64,000 bases of DNA from JAFEBO01 sp044221315 (GTDB lineage Bacteria; Planctomycetota; Phycisphaerae; Phycisphaerales; UBA1924). The translations under genes were made by a program, and so were the position numbers. The notes beneath the pieces were generated by a model that did no database searches, had not been told where the DNA came from, and saw only the letters and a program-made list of their open reading frames with translations. Positions 50,666 to 59,404 of the stretch are shown piece after piece (position 1 is the first letter of the stretch; each line of letters starts with the position of its first letter). Location: assembly GCA_044221315.1 (NCBI GenBank), contig JBGAPK010000008.1, positions 62,001 to 126,000 on the forward strand, in the 5' to 3' direction.

Positions 50666-53155
50666 TTAGGCGTTGTCCCCTTCGGTGGAGCTGCGAACGC
50701 CGCTCTTTGTTCCGCCGCCTCCCCACTTCCATTCGAGGATGCGTGGCTCGTCCTCGCCGCGCCTGGTGATGTACTGGCGGTGCTCGATGAGAGCGTCGCG
50801 GATGGCCTGCTTGGCGTAAGCGGCGCGGGAGCCGAGCGAGGGGACGCGGTCGATCACGTCGCCGACGAGGTGGAAGCGGTCGAGCTCGTTGAGCACGCAC
50901 ATGTCGAAGGGAGTCGTGGTGGTGCCTTCTTCTTTGTAGCCGCGGACGTGGATGTTGCTGTGGTTGGTGCGGCGATATGTGAGGCGGTGGATCAGCCACG
51001 GGTAGCCGTGGAAGGCGAAGACGACCGGCTTGTCCTTGGTGAAGAGGACGTCGAAGTCGTGGTCGGAGAGGCCGTGCGGGTGTTCCTTCTCGGGCTGGAG
51101 CGTCATGAGATCGACGACGTTGACGACGCGGACCTTGATCTCGGGGATGTGCTTGCGGAGCAGATCGACCGCGGCGAGGGTCTCGAGGGTGGGGACGTCG
51201 CCGCAGCAGCCCATGACGACGTCGGGCTCGCCGCCCCGATCATTGCTTGCGAACTCCCAGATGCCGATGCCGGCCTCGCAGTGCTTGACGGCCTGGTCCA
51301 TGGTGAGCCACTGCGGGGCGGGCTGCTTGCCGGCGACGATGACGTTGACGTAATTGCGGCTGCGGAGGCAGTGGTCGGTCACGCTGAGCAGGCAGTTGGC
51401 GTCGGGGGGCAGGTAGACGCGGATGACCTCGGCCTTCTTGTTGACGACGTGATCGATGAAGCCGGGGTCCTGGTGGCTGAAGCCGTTGTGGTCCTGGCGC
51501 CAGACGTGGCTGGAGAGCAGGTAGTTGAGTGAGGCGATGGGGCGACGCCAGCCGATGTCGTTGCAGACCTTGAGCCACTTGGCGTGCTGGTTGAACATCG
51601 AGTCGATGATGTGGATGAAGGCCTCGTAGCAGCTGAAGAATCCGTGGCGGCCGGTGAGCAGGTAGGCCTCGAGCCAGCCCTGGCACTGGTGCTCGCTGAG
51701 CATCTCCATGACGCGCCCGTCGGGGGCGATGTTGTCGTCGTAGGCCACGGTCTCGCCAACGAAGCCGCGCTTGGTGACGGCGAAGACATCCTGCCAGCGG
51801 TTGGAGGCGGCCTCGTCGGGGCTGAAGAGGCGGAAGTTCCTGCTCGCGAGATTGCGCTTCATGATCTCGGCGAGGAATTTTCCTTGGACGCGGGTGGCCT
51901 CGGCCGTGATGGCGCCGGGGGCGGTGACGTTGACTGCGAAGTCGCGGAAATCGGGCATTTTCAGGTCGTGGAGCAGCAGGCCGCCGTTGGCATGGGGGTT
52001 GGCGCCCATGCGCTTCTCGCCCTCTGGCGCGAGCGCGGCGAGTTCGGGAACGAAGCGGCCGTTCTTGTCGAAGAGTTCCTCGGGCTTGTAGCTCTTCATC
52101 CACTGTTCGAGGATGCGGATGTGCGTGGCCTTTTCCATGTCGCCCATGGGGACCTGGTGCGAGCGCCAGTAGCCCTCGCACTTCTTGCCGTCGATTTCCT
52201 TGGGGCAGGTCCAGCCCTTTGGTGAGCGGAGGACGATCATGGGCCAGCGCGGGCGTTCCTTGAAGCCGTTCTTGCGTGCCTCGTGCTGGATGGCGTGGAT
52301 CTTTGCGATGACGGTGTCGAGCACGCCGGCCATCAGGTTGTGCATCGTGTTGGGGTCGTCGCCTTCCACATAGTGCGGGTCATAGCCGTAGCCGCGCATG
52401 AGGGCGTCGAGTTCCTCGTGCGGGATGCGGGCGAGGACCGTCGGGTTGGCGATCTTGTAGCCATTCAGATGGAGGATGGGGAGGACCGCGCCGTCGGTGA
52501 TGGGATTGAGGAACTTGTTGGAGTGCCAGCTTGTGGCGAGCGCACCCGTCTCGGCCTCGCCGTCGCCGATGACGCAGGCGACGATCAGGTCGGGGTTGTC
52601 GAACGCGGCGCCGAAGGCGTGCGACATCGCGTAGCCGAGTTCGCCCCCTTCGTGGATGGAGCCGGGGGTTTCTGGGGCGACGTGGCTGGGGATGCCGCCG
52701 GGGAAGGAGAACTGGGTGAAGAGGCGCTTCATGCCTTCTTCATCCTGCGAGATGTTGGGGTAGACCTCGCTGTAGGTGCCTTCGAGATAGACGTTGGCGA
52801 CGAGCGCCGGCCCGCCGTGGCCGGGGCCGGCGACATAGAGCACGCTCAGGTCGTGCTGGCGGATGACGCGGTTGAGGTGGACGTAGATGAAGTTGAGGCC
52901 GGGCGTGGTGCCCCAGTGGCCGAGCAGGCGGGGTTTGATGTGCTCCTTGGTGAGGGGTTCTTTGAGGAGCGGATTGTCGAGCAGATAGATCTGGCCGACG
53001 GAGAGGTAGTTCGCGGCGCGCCAGTAGGCGTCGATGCGCCGGAGATCAGGCGGGGCGAGGGGGCCGGCGGCCGAAGACTTCGCGGGAATCCGGACGTTTT
53101 CTGGGGTCCGGGGCTTGAGGGCGCCCTTGTGTTTCGACGAGGCGACGCGTGTCAT
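50666..53155 (-). CDS. xfp: Xylulose-5-phosphate/fructose-6-phosphate phosphoketolase
   Basis: 829 residues. Thiamine-diphosphate-enzyme hallmarks of phosphoketolases are LYVAGPGHGGPALVANVYLE, YSEVYPNISQDEEGM and FSFPGGIPSHVAPETPGSIH. They continue with the long VACVIGDGEAETG stretch (Mg/ThDP site) and later HYVEGDDPNTMH and RHGFFSCYEAFIHIID. It splits xylulose 5-phosphate or fructose 6-phosphate with phosphate to acetyl phosphate and a smaller sugar phosphate. The gene follows the LOG gene and precedes PPK2. Acetyl phosphate and polyphosphate/ATP turnover may thus be expressed together. Confidence 0.93.
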   Translation of the reverse strand: MTRVASSKHKGALKPRTPENVRIPAKSSAAGPLAPPDLRRIDAYWRAANYLSVGQIYLLDNPLLKEPLTKEHIKPRLLGHWGTTPGLNFIYVHLNRVIRQHDLSVLYVAGPGHGGPALVANVYLEGTYSEVYPNISQDEEGMKRLFTQFSFPGGIPSHVAPETPGSIHEGGELGYAMSHAFGAAFDNPDLIVACVIGDGEAETGALATSWHSNKFLNPITDGAVLPILHLNGYKIANPTVLARIPHEELDALMRGYGYDPHYVEGDDPNTMHNLMAGVLDTVIAKIHAIQHEARKNGFKERPRWPMIVLRSPKGWTCPKEIDGKKCEGYWRSHQVPMGDMEKATHIRILEQWMKSYKPEELFDKNGRFVPELAALAPEGEKRMGANPHANGGLLLHDLKMPDFRDFAVNVTAPGAITAEATRVQGKFLAEIMKRNLASRNFRLFSPDEAASNRWQDVFAVTKRGFVGETVAYDDNIAPDGRVMEMLSEHQCQGWLEAYLLTGRHGFFSCYEAFIHIIDSMFNQHAKWLKVCNDIGWRRPIASLNYLLSSHVWRQDHNGFSHQDPGFIDHVVNKKAEVIRVYLPPDANCLLSVTDHCLRSRNYVNVIVAGKQPAPQWLTMDQAVKHCEAGIGIWEFASNDRGGEPDVVMGCCGDVPTLETLAAVDLLRKHIPEIKVRVVNVVDLMTLQPEKEHPHGLSDHDFDVLFTKDKPVVFAFHGYPWLIHRLTYRRTNHSNIHVRGYKEEGTTTTPFDMCVLNELDRFHLVGDVIDRVPSLGSRAAYAKQAIRDALIEHRQYITRRGEDEPRILEWKWGGGGTKSGVRSSTEGDNA

Positions 53156-53198
53156 GTTTGATTCTCCAAAGGGTCTCTGGGCCGCTTGTTTGATGGGA

Positions 53199-54026
53199 TC
53201 AATACGCCTGGCGGACGTACTTGCGCTTCTTCATCGGGGCCTGGTCGTCGTACGCGCCCTTCATCGAGCGTTCGGGCAGCTTGATCTTCGGACGCTTGAC
53301 CTTCTTGTGCGGGATGCTGTCGAGGATGTGCTGGATGCAGTTGAGCCGCGCCCGCTTTTTGTCGTCGCTCACCAGGACGTGCCAAGGAGCGTGGCGCGTG
53401 TCGGTGGCATCGAGCATCCGGTCGCGGGCCTTGGAATAGGCGAACCAGCGCTCGCGCGAGGGCAGGTCCATCGGGCTCAACTTCCACTGGCGTAGCGGGT
53501 CGTCGATCCGGGCCTCGAAGCGTTTCTTCTGTTCCTTGTCGCTGACCTCGAGCCAGACCTTGATGAGGATGATGCCGGCGTTGACGATGAACTTTTCGAC
53601 GATGGGGCAGAGTTCGAGGAAGCTCTCGTACTGATCGTCGGTGCAGAAGCCCATGACGTGCTCGACGCCGGCGCGGTTGTACCAGGAGCGATCAAAGATC
53701 ACGACCTCTCCGGCGGCGGGGAAGTGCTGCATGTAGCGCTGGATGTACATCTGCGACTTCTCGCGGTCGGACGGCGCGGGGAGCGCGACGAGGCGGAAGA
53801 CGCGCGGGCTGACGCGCTCGGTGATGGCCTTGATCACGCCGCCCTTGCCGGCGGCGTCGCGACCCTCGAACACGACGATCACGCGCAGGCCCTTGTGCTT
53901 GATCCAGTCCTGCATCAGGCAGAGCCTGGCCTGGAGCTTCTTCAGCTCCTTGTCGTACTTCTTTGACTTGAGGCGCTCGGGCTCGGCGTGGGGGGAGTGG
54001 CGGGCGGAGGGATGAGACTTGGCCAT
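53199..54026 (-). CDS. ppk2: Polyphosphate kinase 2 (class I-type)
   Basis: 275 residues from the ATG at 54026. A basic N-terminus precedes the P-loop-like Walker A GRDAAGKGG (about residue 60). Downstream are YMQHFPAAGEVVIFDRSWYN (Walker B-type and Arg/Asp loop) and KVWLEVSDKEQKKRFEAR. It transfers phosphate between polyphosphate and nucleoside diphosphates; class I enzymes mostly make ATP/GTP from polyP. The gene is last in transcription-start order of the cluster with phosphoketolase, so the cluster may link carbon use to phosphate and energy storage. Confidence 0.88.
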   Translation of the reverse strand: MAKSHPSARHSPHAEPERLKSKKYDKELKKLQARLCLMQDWIKHKGLRVIVVFEGRDAAGKGGVIKAITERVSPRVFRLVALPAPSDREKSQMYIQRYMQHFPAAGEVVIFDRSWYNRAGVEHVMGFCTDDQYESFLELCPIVEKFIVNAGIILIKVWLEVSDKEQKKRFEARIDDPLRQWKLSPMDLPSRERWFAYSKARDRMLDATDTRHAPWHVLVSDDKKRARLNCIQHILDSIPHKKVKRPKIKLPERSMKGAYDDQAPMKKRKYVRQAY

Positions 54027-54216
54027 TGCTGCGGCTCCGGAGCGCTTTCCGAGCCGATCGGCCAAATCCACGGTTGCCCTTGCCGCACTGCGATCGGACA
54101 CGTCGCGCGAGGACAAAGTCTAGGGGTCCGACGGCCGCCACCCCCATCCCCCACACCCCTTCCCCACACCACCAAAGGAGCGTTGCAATCGAGTCTCAAT
54201 GGGCGATCGCCATGCC

Positions 54217-55152
54217 TCACGGGCAGAGCAGTGCGTTGTACGCCGCGACGAAGATCACAAAGTCCGAGTCTTCCACCGCTCCGTCGTGGTTGAAATCGGC
54301 CGGGCAGCCGCCGGGCATCGCGGGGTCGGCGCAGTCGAGGATGTTGTAGGCGTTGATGAAGATGACAAAGTCGTCGTCGGCGACGAGCCCGTCGTGGTTG
54401 AGATCGCACGGGCAGGGGGCGGCCCCGAACGGGTCGAGCGCGAGCGCGGCGACCGTGGCGTCGGCGAGGGCACCCCGATAGAGGCGGAAGAGGGCGATGG
54501 AGGCATCGGAGAATTCGCCCTGGCCGCCGGCCTGGGTGTTGTCCGCGATGAGGTGGATCAACTTGCCCGGGTTGTCGGCGTTGACCAGATTCATGTTGTC
54601 GGTCGCGGCCTCCAGCTGTTTGACGCCATCGAGATAGGCCCGGACCATCGCGCTCTGGCCCTGGCGGTGCTGCACGGTCAGCATGACGTGGTGGTACGCG
54701 CCGGAGAAGATGCCGGCGCCGGTGCCATCGACGGTGGGATAGACGTTCAGGTGGTTGGACGGGCTGGCGTAGAAGCCCACGTCGCTCTTGCGGTCGTGGG
54801 CGTCGAGGATCATGCGCCATGCCGCGTTGCGTTCAAAGAAGGCAAACACCAGTTCGACGCTGTAGTCGTCGGAATCGACGAGCGCGGAAGCGTCGAGGAA
54901 GAGGCCTGCCTGCTGATTCACCGGAAAGTTATTCCCATCCATGTGGTAGACGCGGCGCAGCGTTCCGAAGACCGACTCGGTTGCAAAGCCGTTGGCGCCA
55001 AGCGGATCGATCGGGATGAGGGCGGGTGCGCCCGGGACAGCCGAGCCAAACGAATCTTGAAAGAAGTAGGAGGCCACCTGCGCCCGGACGCTCGCCGCGC
55101 TCATCAAGGACAGGGCTACGGCGCTCATCGCCACGCGAGCGGAAAACATCAT
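54217..55152 (-). CDS. Exported LamG-like protein with dockerin-like tail
   Basis: 311 residues. A signal peptide (about 1-24) precedes a LamG/concanavalin-like beta sandwich of about 200 residues (YSVELVFAFFERNAAWRMIL, IFSGAYHHVMLTVQHRQGQ). Two calcium-loop repeats (CDLNHDGLVADDDFVIF and ADFNHDGAVEDSDFVIF) end in NALLCP. Binding of carbohydrate or cell-surface material is the likely role, since no catalytic residues are apparent. It is divergent from the HAD phosphatase gene. Confidence 0.8.
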   Translation of the reverse strand: MMFSARVAMSAVALSLMSAASVRAQVASYFFQDSFGSAVPGAPALIPIDPLGANGFATESVFGTLRRVYHMDGNNFPVNQQAGLFLDASALVDSDDYSVELVFAFFERNAAWRMILDAHDRKSDVGFYASPSNHLNVYPTVDGTGAGIFSGAYHHVMLTVQHRQGQSAMVRAYLDGVKQLEAATDNMNLVNADNPGKLIHLIADNTQAGGQGEFSDASIALFRLYRGALADATVAALALDPFGAAPCPCDLNHDGLVADDDFVIFINAYNILDCADPAMPGGCPADFNHDGAVEDSDFVIFVAAYNALLCP

Positions 55153-55245
55153 CGGGGCATCTCCTCGCCTCCCGGAATACTTCCGGCGGGCATCCGCAGC
55201 CTACCACGCCGGCGCTCGCGGCAACAGCGTTTCCTACCCTCGTTC

Positions 55246-56013
55246 ATGAAGTTCGCCGAGCGTCAGGGACGGTTCGACGCGGTTATTTGCGACATCGACG
55301 GCTGCCTGGGTCCGGAAAGTCATCACCCGCTCGACGCGGCGGCGCTCGCGAAGATCGCGGCGCACAACCATCGCGTCCGCGCCGGGGGGAGCGGGCCGGT
55401 GCTTACGCTGGCTTCGGGGCGACCGGCTCCGTTCGTCGAGTGCCTTTGCCGGTTGACGTTCAACACGACCGTGCCGTGCATCGCGGAGAACGGCGTGTGG
55501 CTCTACACGCCTCAGACCGGCGGCTTTGAGCAGGACCCGGCGATCACGGCGGATGATCTCGAGGCTGTGGAAGAACTCACCGCCTGGATCCGGCGCGACC
55601 TGAGCCCCAAGGGAGTCGTCATCCAGCCGGGGAAGAGCGCAAGCGTCTCGATCTTTCACGAGGACACGGCCTATCTCATGTGGCTCATGCCGGTCCTGCG
55701 CGAGCGCTGCCAGCGCGGCGGCGACGCCGGCCCGTGGCGCATCCGGGTGAGCAACACCGTCCGCTGGATCAACCTCGACCTCGAGCATGTGAGCAAGGCC
55801 ACCGGCATTGCGCGACTGATCGCCAAGACCGGGCTCAAGAAAGACCGCCTCGCCGGCATCGGCGATTCGCTGTCCGACCTGGCCATCGCGGAGCGCGTCG
55901 GGTTCTTTGCATGCCCGAAGAACGCGGACGAGAAACTCAAGGACCACGCCGCATATGTCTCCGAAAAAGAAGAGATCGAGGGCGTGCTGGAGATACTGGA
56001 AAAGCTGGTGTGA
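55246..56013 (+). CDS. HAD-superfamily phosphatase (Cof/trehalose-phosphatase-like)
   Basis: 255 residues from the ATG at 55246. HAD motifs are in order: motif I DAVICDIDGCLG (nucleophile and acid Asp), motif II LTLASGRPAP, a cap region, a basic residue within GLKKDRL, and motif IV GIGDSLSDLAIA. It hydrolyses a sugar or other organic phosphate. The cap type and length resemble the Cof and sucrose/mannosyl-phosphatase group. The substrate is unknown. Its 3' end faces the rpiB gene across a strong hairpin. Confidence 0.82.
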   Translation: MKFAERQGRFDAVICDIDGCLGPESHHPLDAAALAKIAAHNHRVRAGGSGPVLTLASGRPAPFVECLCRLTFNTTVPCIAENGVWLYTPQTGGFEQDPAITADDLEAVEELTAWIRRDLSPKGVVIQPGKSASVSIFHEDTAYLMWLMPVLRERCQRGGDAGPWRIRVSNTVRWINLDLEHVSKATGIARLIAKTGLKKDRLAGIGDSLSDLAIAERVGFFACPKNADEKLKDHAAYVSEKEEIEGVLEILEKLV

Positions 56014-56064
56014 GAAGAACCCGGACGCGGCCCGGTTGGGATCGGTCGTTCACTTCGTTCCCGC

Positions 56065-56113
56065 CTCGTTCGGCACGCTTTCTTCCGGAACGAGTGCCCG
56101 CGTGCCGAACGAG
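56065..56113. terminator. Long 14-bp hairpin between convergent genes
   Basis: CTCGTTCGGCACGC (56065-56078) pairs perfectly with GCGTGCCGAACGAG (56100-56113). It lies between the HAD gene and rpiB and probably stops transcription from both. No T-run follows on either strand. Confidence 0.55.
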
Positions 56114-56169
56114 CCCGGAGCGCAGCGAAGGGGCAGACCGGGGAGCGAAGCACTCTGCGCTCGACGGGT

Positions 56170-56634
56170 CTAATCCCTGACCGACTTCGGATCCTTTCCC
56201 TCTTCAATCGCGGCGATCTTTTCGATGCGCCGGTTGTGGCGGCCGCCGGCGAACGGGGTGTGCAGCCACTGCTCGACGATCTTCTCGATCAGGCGCTGTC
56301 CCAGCAGGTCGGCGGAGAGGCAGAGGATGTTGGCGTTGTTGTGGCTGCGGGCCAGTTGGGCCGTGATTTCGTCGTGCACGTTGGCGGCCCGCACTCCCTT
56401 GACCTTGTTCGCGGCGATGCACATCCCGACGCCGGTGCCGCAGATCAGGACGCCCGCGTCAATCTTCTGCTGTGAGACGGCGTTTGCAACGAGAAAGGCG
56501 GGCTCGGGATAGTCGCAGGGTTGGCCCGAGGCATCGCCGAGAATCTCGACGGTGTGGCCCTCCGAGCCGAGGCGCTCGGCGAGTTGCTTGATGGCTGCGG
56601 CCCCGCGATGGTCGGCTCCAAGCCCGATCTTCAT
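56170..56634 (-). CDS. rpiB: Ribose-5-phosphate isomerase B
   Basis: 154 residues. The RpiB/LacAB fold is shown by IGLGADHRGAAAIKQLAERL with the metal-free base-type motif, DAGVLICGTGVGMCIAANKV (catalytic cysteine in ICGTG) and RSHNNANILCLSADLLG. It interconverts ribose 5-phosphate and ribulose 5-phosphate in the pentose phosphate route. Its ATG overlaps the stop codon of the upstream fusion gene by four bases. The order YrdC-phosphatase-RpiB corresponds to ywlC-ywlE-ywlF in Bacillus. Confidence 0.92.
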   Translation of the reverse strand: MKIGLGADHRGAAAIKQLAERLGSEGHTVEILGDASGQPCDYPEPAFLVANAVSQQKIDAGVLICGTGVGMCIAANKVKGVRAANVHDEITAQLARSHNNANILCLSADLLGQRLIEKIVEQWLHTPFAGGRHNRRIEKIAAIEEGKDPKSVRD

Positions 56635-57830
56635 GACTTTTCTCCGGCCGCCTTTGCGCGGGGTTTCGAGGGCTTTGCATCCACGCCGGGGAGCAGTCTC
56701 CGCTCGGCGAACCGCTGAAGGATATCGGATCGGATCTCTTCCGCCGCCCGGGTGTAGGCGGTGAAGCCGGCGCCAATCGGGTCCGGGATGTCTTGGCCGT
56801 GCGGGTCGAGCAGTTCGACCTTCGCCGCGGCTTCCGGCACCAGTTCGAGGATCGCCTCGCGGTGGGCACGCGTCATGGCGTAGACAACCTCGGCGCCGCT
56901 GATCATCTCGGCGGTCAGCGAGCGCGACCGATGGGGCTTGCGCGGCGGGGGCACGCCCATCTTGGCCAGAGCGCGGTCCGCGTCCGACGTTGCCGGTGCG
57001 CCGTCGGAGGCCTGCGTTCCCGCGGAGGCGACCCGAACGATCACCGCCGACGGCGGCGCCTTCTCAAGGAGGTCGCGGGCGATCGACTCGGCCATCGGGC
57101 TGCGGCAGGTATTGCCCGAGCAGACGAAGAGCACCACCGTCTCCATTGCGCGGTCGATCGCCTTGGAGTCGATCGCGCCCTCCTTGTCCACGCGATAACC
57201 GCCCGCGGCCGTGAGTGTCACCGCGGTCGAGATTCCACCAAGGCGCGTCGGCCCCGCGTCGATGCAGAGCGTTATGCCGGCGCTTTCGAGTGCGCCGCGC
57301 AGGCCGGAGCCGTCGAGCGATCGCCCGGTCCGGCTCATCGCCCGGGGCACGCGGTCCATGGCGATCGGAGTCTTGGCCTGGGAGAGGACATCGCGCACGA
57401 AATCCAGGTCCGGCAGGCGGAGCGAGAGCACACCATCGGTGACGAACGCGCCGGGAATCTCCCCGGCGACCGAGCCCGCCGGGGCGCTCTCATAGAGGAT
57501 GCGGACCGGTCCGGGGGTCAGGCGGTCGAAGAACCGCCGGTGCGCCCGGTGCGAGATGCCGAGGGCGCGGACTGCGGCGTCGCGGTCGGGGGCGTGCCAG
57601 GTGAACCCGGTCGGCCCGACGGCCTTGCCGGTTATCGTGCGCTTTACGCCGGATGCAAACGCCGCCAGCCTTCCAAGGGCGTTGGGGCGTGCAGCGCTCG
57701 CGGCGATGCCGTACACCGTCTCTGTGGGGAGCACGAGCAATTCGCCCTCGTCGAGCAGCGCGGCGGCCCTGGCCGCGAGGGTCTCGCGGGCGTTTGGGTC
57801 CAGGGATGTCAATTCGATGACTTCGGGCAC
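56631..57830 (-). CDS. Fusion of YrdC/Sua5-like domain and low-molecular-weight protein phosphatase
   Basis: 399 residues from a GTG at 57830. Residues 1 to about 230 form a YrdC/Sua5-like domain (VLPTETVYGIAASAARPNAL and STAVTLTAAGGYRV). Sua5 enzymes make threonylcarbamoyl-AMP for tRNA t6A. The K-x-R-P-type and SANxSG-type motifs are altered here (GVKRTITGKAVG). The second half, from about residue 230, is a low-Mr phosphatase with the P-loop VLFVCSGNTCRSPMAES (CX5R) and the acid loop DIPDPIG. In Bacillus these are separate genes (YwlC, YwlE). The frame upstream of the GTG lacks family match. The gene overlaps rpiB. Confidence 0.85.
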   Translation of the reverse strand: MPEVIELTSLDPNARETLAARAAALLDEGELLVLPTETVYGIAASAARPNALGRLAAFASGVKRTITGKAVGPTGFTWHAPDRDAAVRALGISHRAHRRFFDRLTPGPVRILYESAPAGSVAGEIPGAFVTDGVLSLRLPDLDFVRDVLSQAKTPIAMDRVPRAMSRTGRSLDGSGLRGALESAGITLCIDAGPTRLGGISTAVTLTAAGGYRVDKEGAIDSKAIDRAMETVVLFVCSGNTCRSPMAESIARDLLEKAPPSAVIVRVASAGTQASDGAPATSDADRALAKMGVPPPRKPHRSRSLTAEMISGAEVVYAMTRAHREAILELVPEAAAKVELLDPHGQDIPDPIGAGFTAYTRAAEEIRSDILQRFAERRLLPGVDAKPSKPRAKAAGEKS

Positions 57831-58041
57831 GGTGGGGGGTTGGGGAGTATGACGAAAAGACGAACGTTCGGGAGTTGAAAGGATTGCGGGCTGGAACCCG
57901 TACGATTCCTGATCGAATAGAGTTGAGTCCGGGAGCGCTCCGCGTGAGCGCATGGATCTCCGTCGGGAGCTTTGGACGGTCGGACGCGTCTCCGGCACCT
58001 TGGATCATTCGCCGCGTCGCGGCCAGAAGACGGACGGTCTT

Positions 58042-59250
58042 ATGCCATTGAGCAATACACGCCGCGGGCCCGATTCGGGTTCTTCGCGCCCCGCCTTCAC
58101 CCTGATCGAGCTGCTGGTGGTCATCGCCCTGATCGGGCTCTTGATCGGGATATTGCTTCCCGCCCTGGGCGGCGCCCGCAAGGCGGCCCGGAACGCGGCT
58201 ACCCGGAGCATGATGAGCCAGATCGTGAGTGCCTCGGCCGCGTTTGAAACGGAGAACCGGCGCCCGCCGGGGTATTTCACGGCGCGGGAGATGGGGAGCG
58301 TGGAGAACACCGGCGCTGCCGGTGAAACGAACGTCGGGCGCGGCATGACTGCGATGGAAAACGTCCTTCTCGATCTCTGCGGCAAGGACGCGATCTTCGT
58401 CGGGTCGGATGCTCAATTTCCCACTACGAAGGACAAGGCGAGCTACCTCAAGGATGTCGGCCCGATCGCCGCGAGCGACCCGACCCGCACCGTATGGGTC
58501 AATCCCGATCTCATCGCTTCGGGCAAGAACAATTACTTCAATGTGGGAAAGAAGAGCCTGGCCAGTTTTACGGTGGACGGTACAACCAACACACAGCGGG
58601 CCGGATTGAAGTTTGCCGGCCGTTCGGATGAGACGCAGCTTCTCGACCTGGTCGATTATGAGGGCCAGCCGATTCTCGCCTGGCAGCTCGATGAATCGTG
58701 CAAGACGCCGATCGACGACGCGACGAATCCCACGACTTCTTTCGTCGGCCGTGATTCGGCCATTGCTTCCCGTTTCTATTGGGGATCCAACTCCGGAATC
58801 CTCAAGAGCAAGGCGCAGGGCAAGCTGGGGCTGAACACCATTTGGGAAACAGCAGCTCCCACCAAGCCCACGATGAGCCTGCTGGCCGAGCAGGCCGCGG
58901 GTGGCCAAGCGCCGAAGAACCACGAAAATAAGGGCGAGCTTGCGACTCTGCAGGCCATCCTCGGCAACCCCGGCCAGCCCAACGCGACACCCGATCCGAA
59001 GACAGCGGCGATCGACACAATTCTCCCCGCCGGACCGCGCGGCCGGATTGTCTTCCAGGCTCCGGGCTCCGACGGCATCTTCCTTGCTCAGCGCGAGGGC
59101 GCGAAGTACTTCAAGGACGCGGCAACCCGAGCGATCTATTACGGCGTGAACATCAAAGATGCCGGCGGCAACTTCTACACGGATTCAAACAAGAAGGCCA
59201 CGTCGATCAATATTCTCGACCGGTTTGATGACATCATCCTTGCGAATTGA
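58042..59250 (+). CDS. Prepilin-type exported protein (type II secretion/pilin-like)
   Basis: 402 residues from the ATG at 58042. A class III signal and helix lie at SSRPAFTLIELLVVIALIGL (cleavage before Phe, Glu at +5). The mature part is long and mostly beta/loop, with LAWQLDESCKTPIDD and NVGKKSLASFTVDGTTNT stretches. Such long prepilin-like proteins are abundant in Planctomycetota; their roles are mostly unknown, perhaps pseudopilus or surface layers. A good intrinsic terminator follows at 59303. It is divergent from the YrdC-phosphatase operon. Confidence 0.8.
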   Translation: MPLSNTRRGPDSGSSRPAFTLIELLVVIALIGLLIGILLPALGGARKAARNAATRSMMSQIVSASAAFETENRRPPGYFTAREMGSVENTGAAGETNVGRGMTAMENVLLDLCGKDAIFVGSDAQFPTTKDKASYLKDVGPIAASDPTRTVWVNPDLIASGKNNYFNVGKKSLASFTVDGTTNTQRAGLKFAGRSDETQLLDLVDYEGQPILAWQLDESCKTPIDDATNPTTSFVGRDSAIASRFYWGSNSGILKSKAQGKLGLNTIWETAAPTKPTMSLLAEQAAGGQAPKNHENKGELATLQAILGNPGQPNATPDPKTAAIDTILPAGPRGRIVFQAPGSDGIFLAQREGAKYFKDAATRAIYYGVNIKDAGGNFYTDSNKKATSINILDRFDDIILAN

Positions 59251-59302
59251 GCGGTGGCGCCGAGGCTCTTTCCGTCATTGTCGGACAATCAAGACGAACG
59301 AA

Positions 59303-59334
59303 ACACCGGCGCTCCCGCCGGTGTCTTTTTTTTT
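59303..59334 (+). terminator. Intrinsic terminator of the prepilin gene
   Basis: ACACCGGCG (59303-59311) pairs with CGCCGGTGT (59316-59324) around loop CTCC. A C and nine T residues follow. This is the clearest Rho-independent terminator in the window. Confidence 0.9.
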
Positions 59335-59404
59335 CTCCACCGCGGGCTCGCCGGCCCGCGCCCGTGGTTGACTGCCCACGGCAATACGTGCGTTACCTCG
59401 CGGG

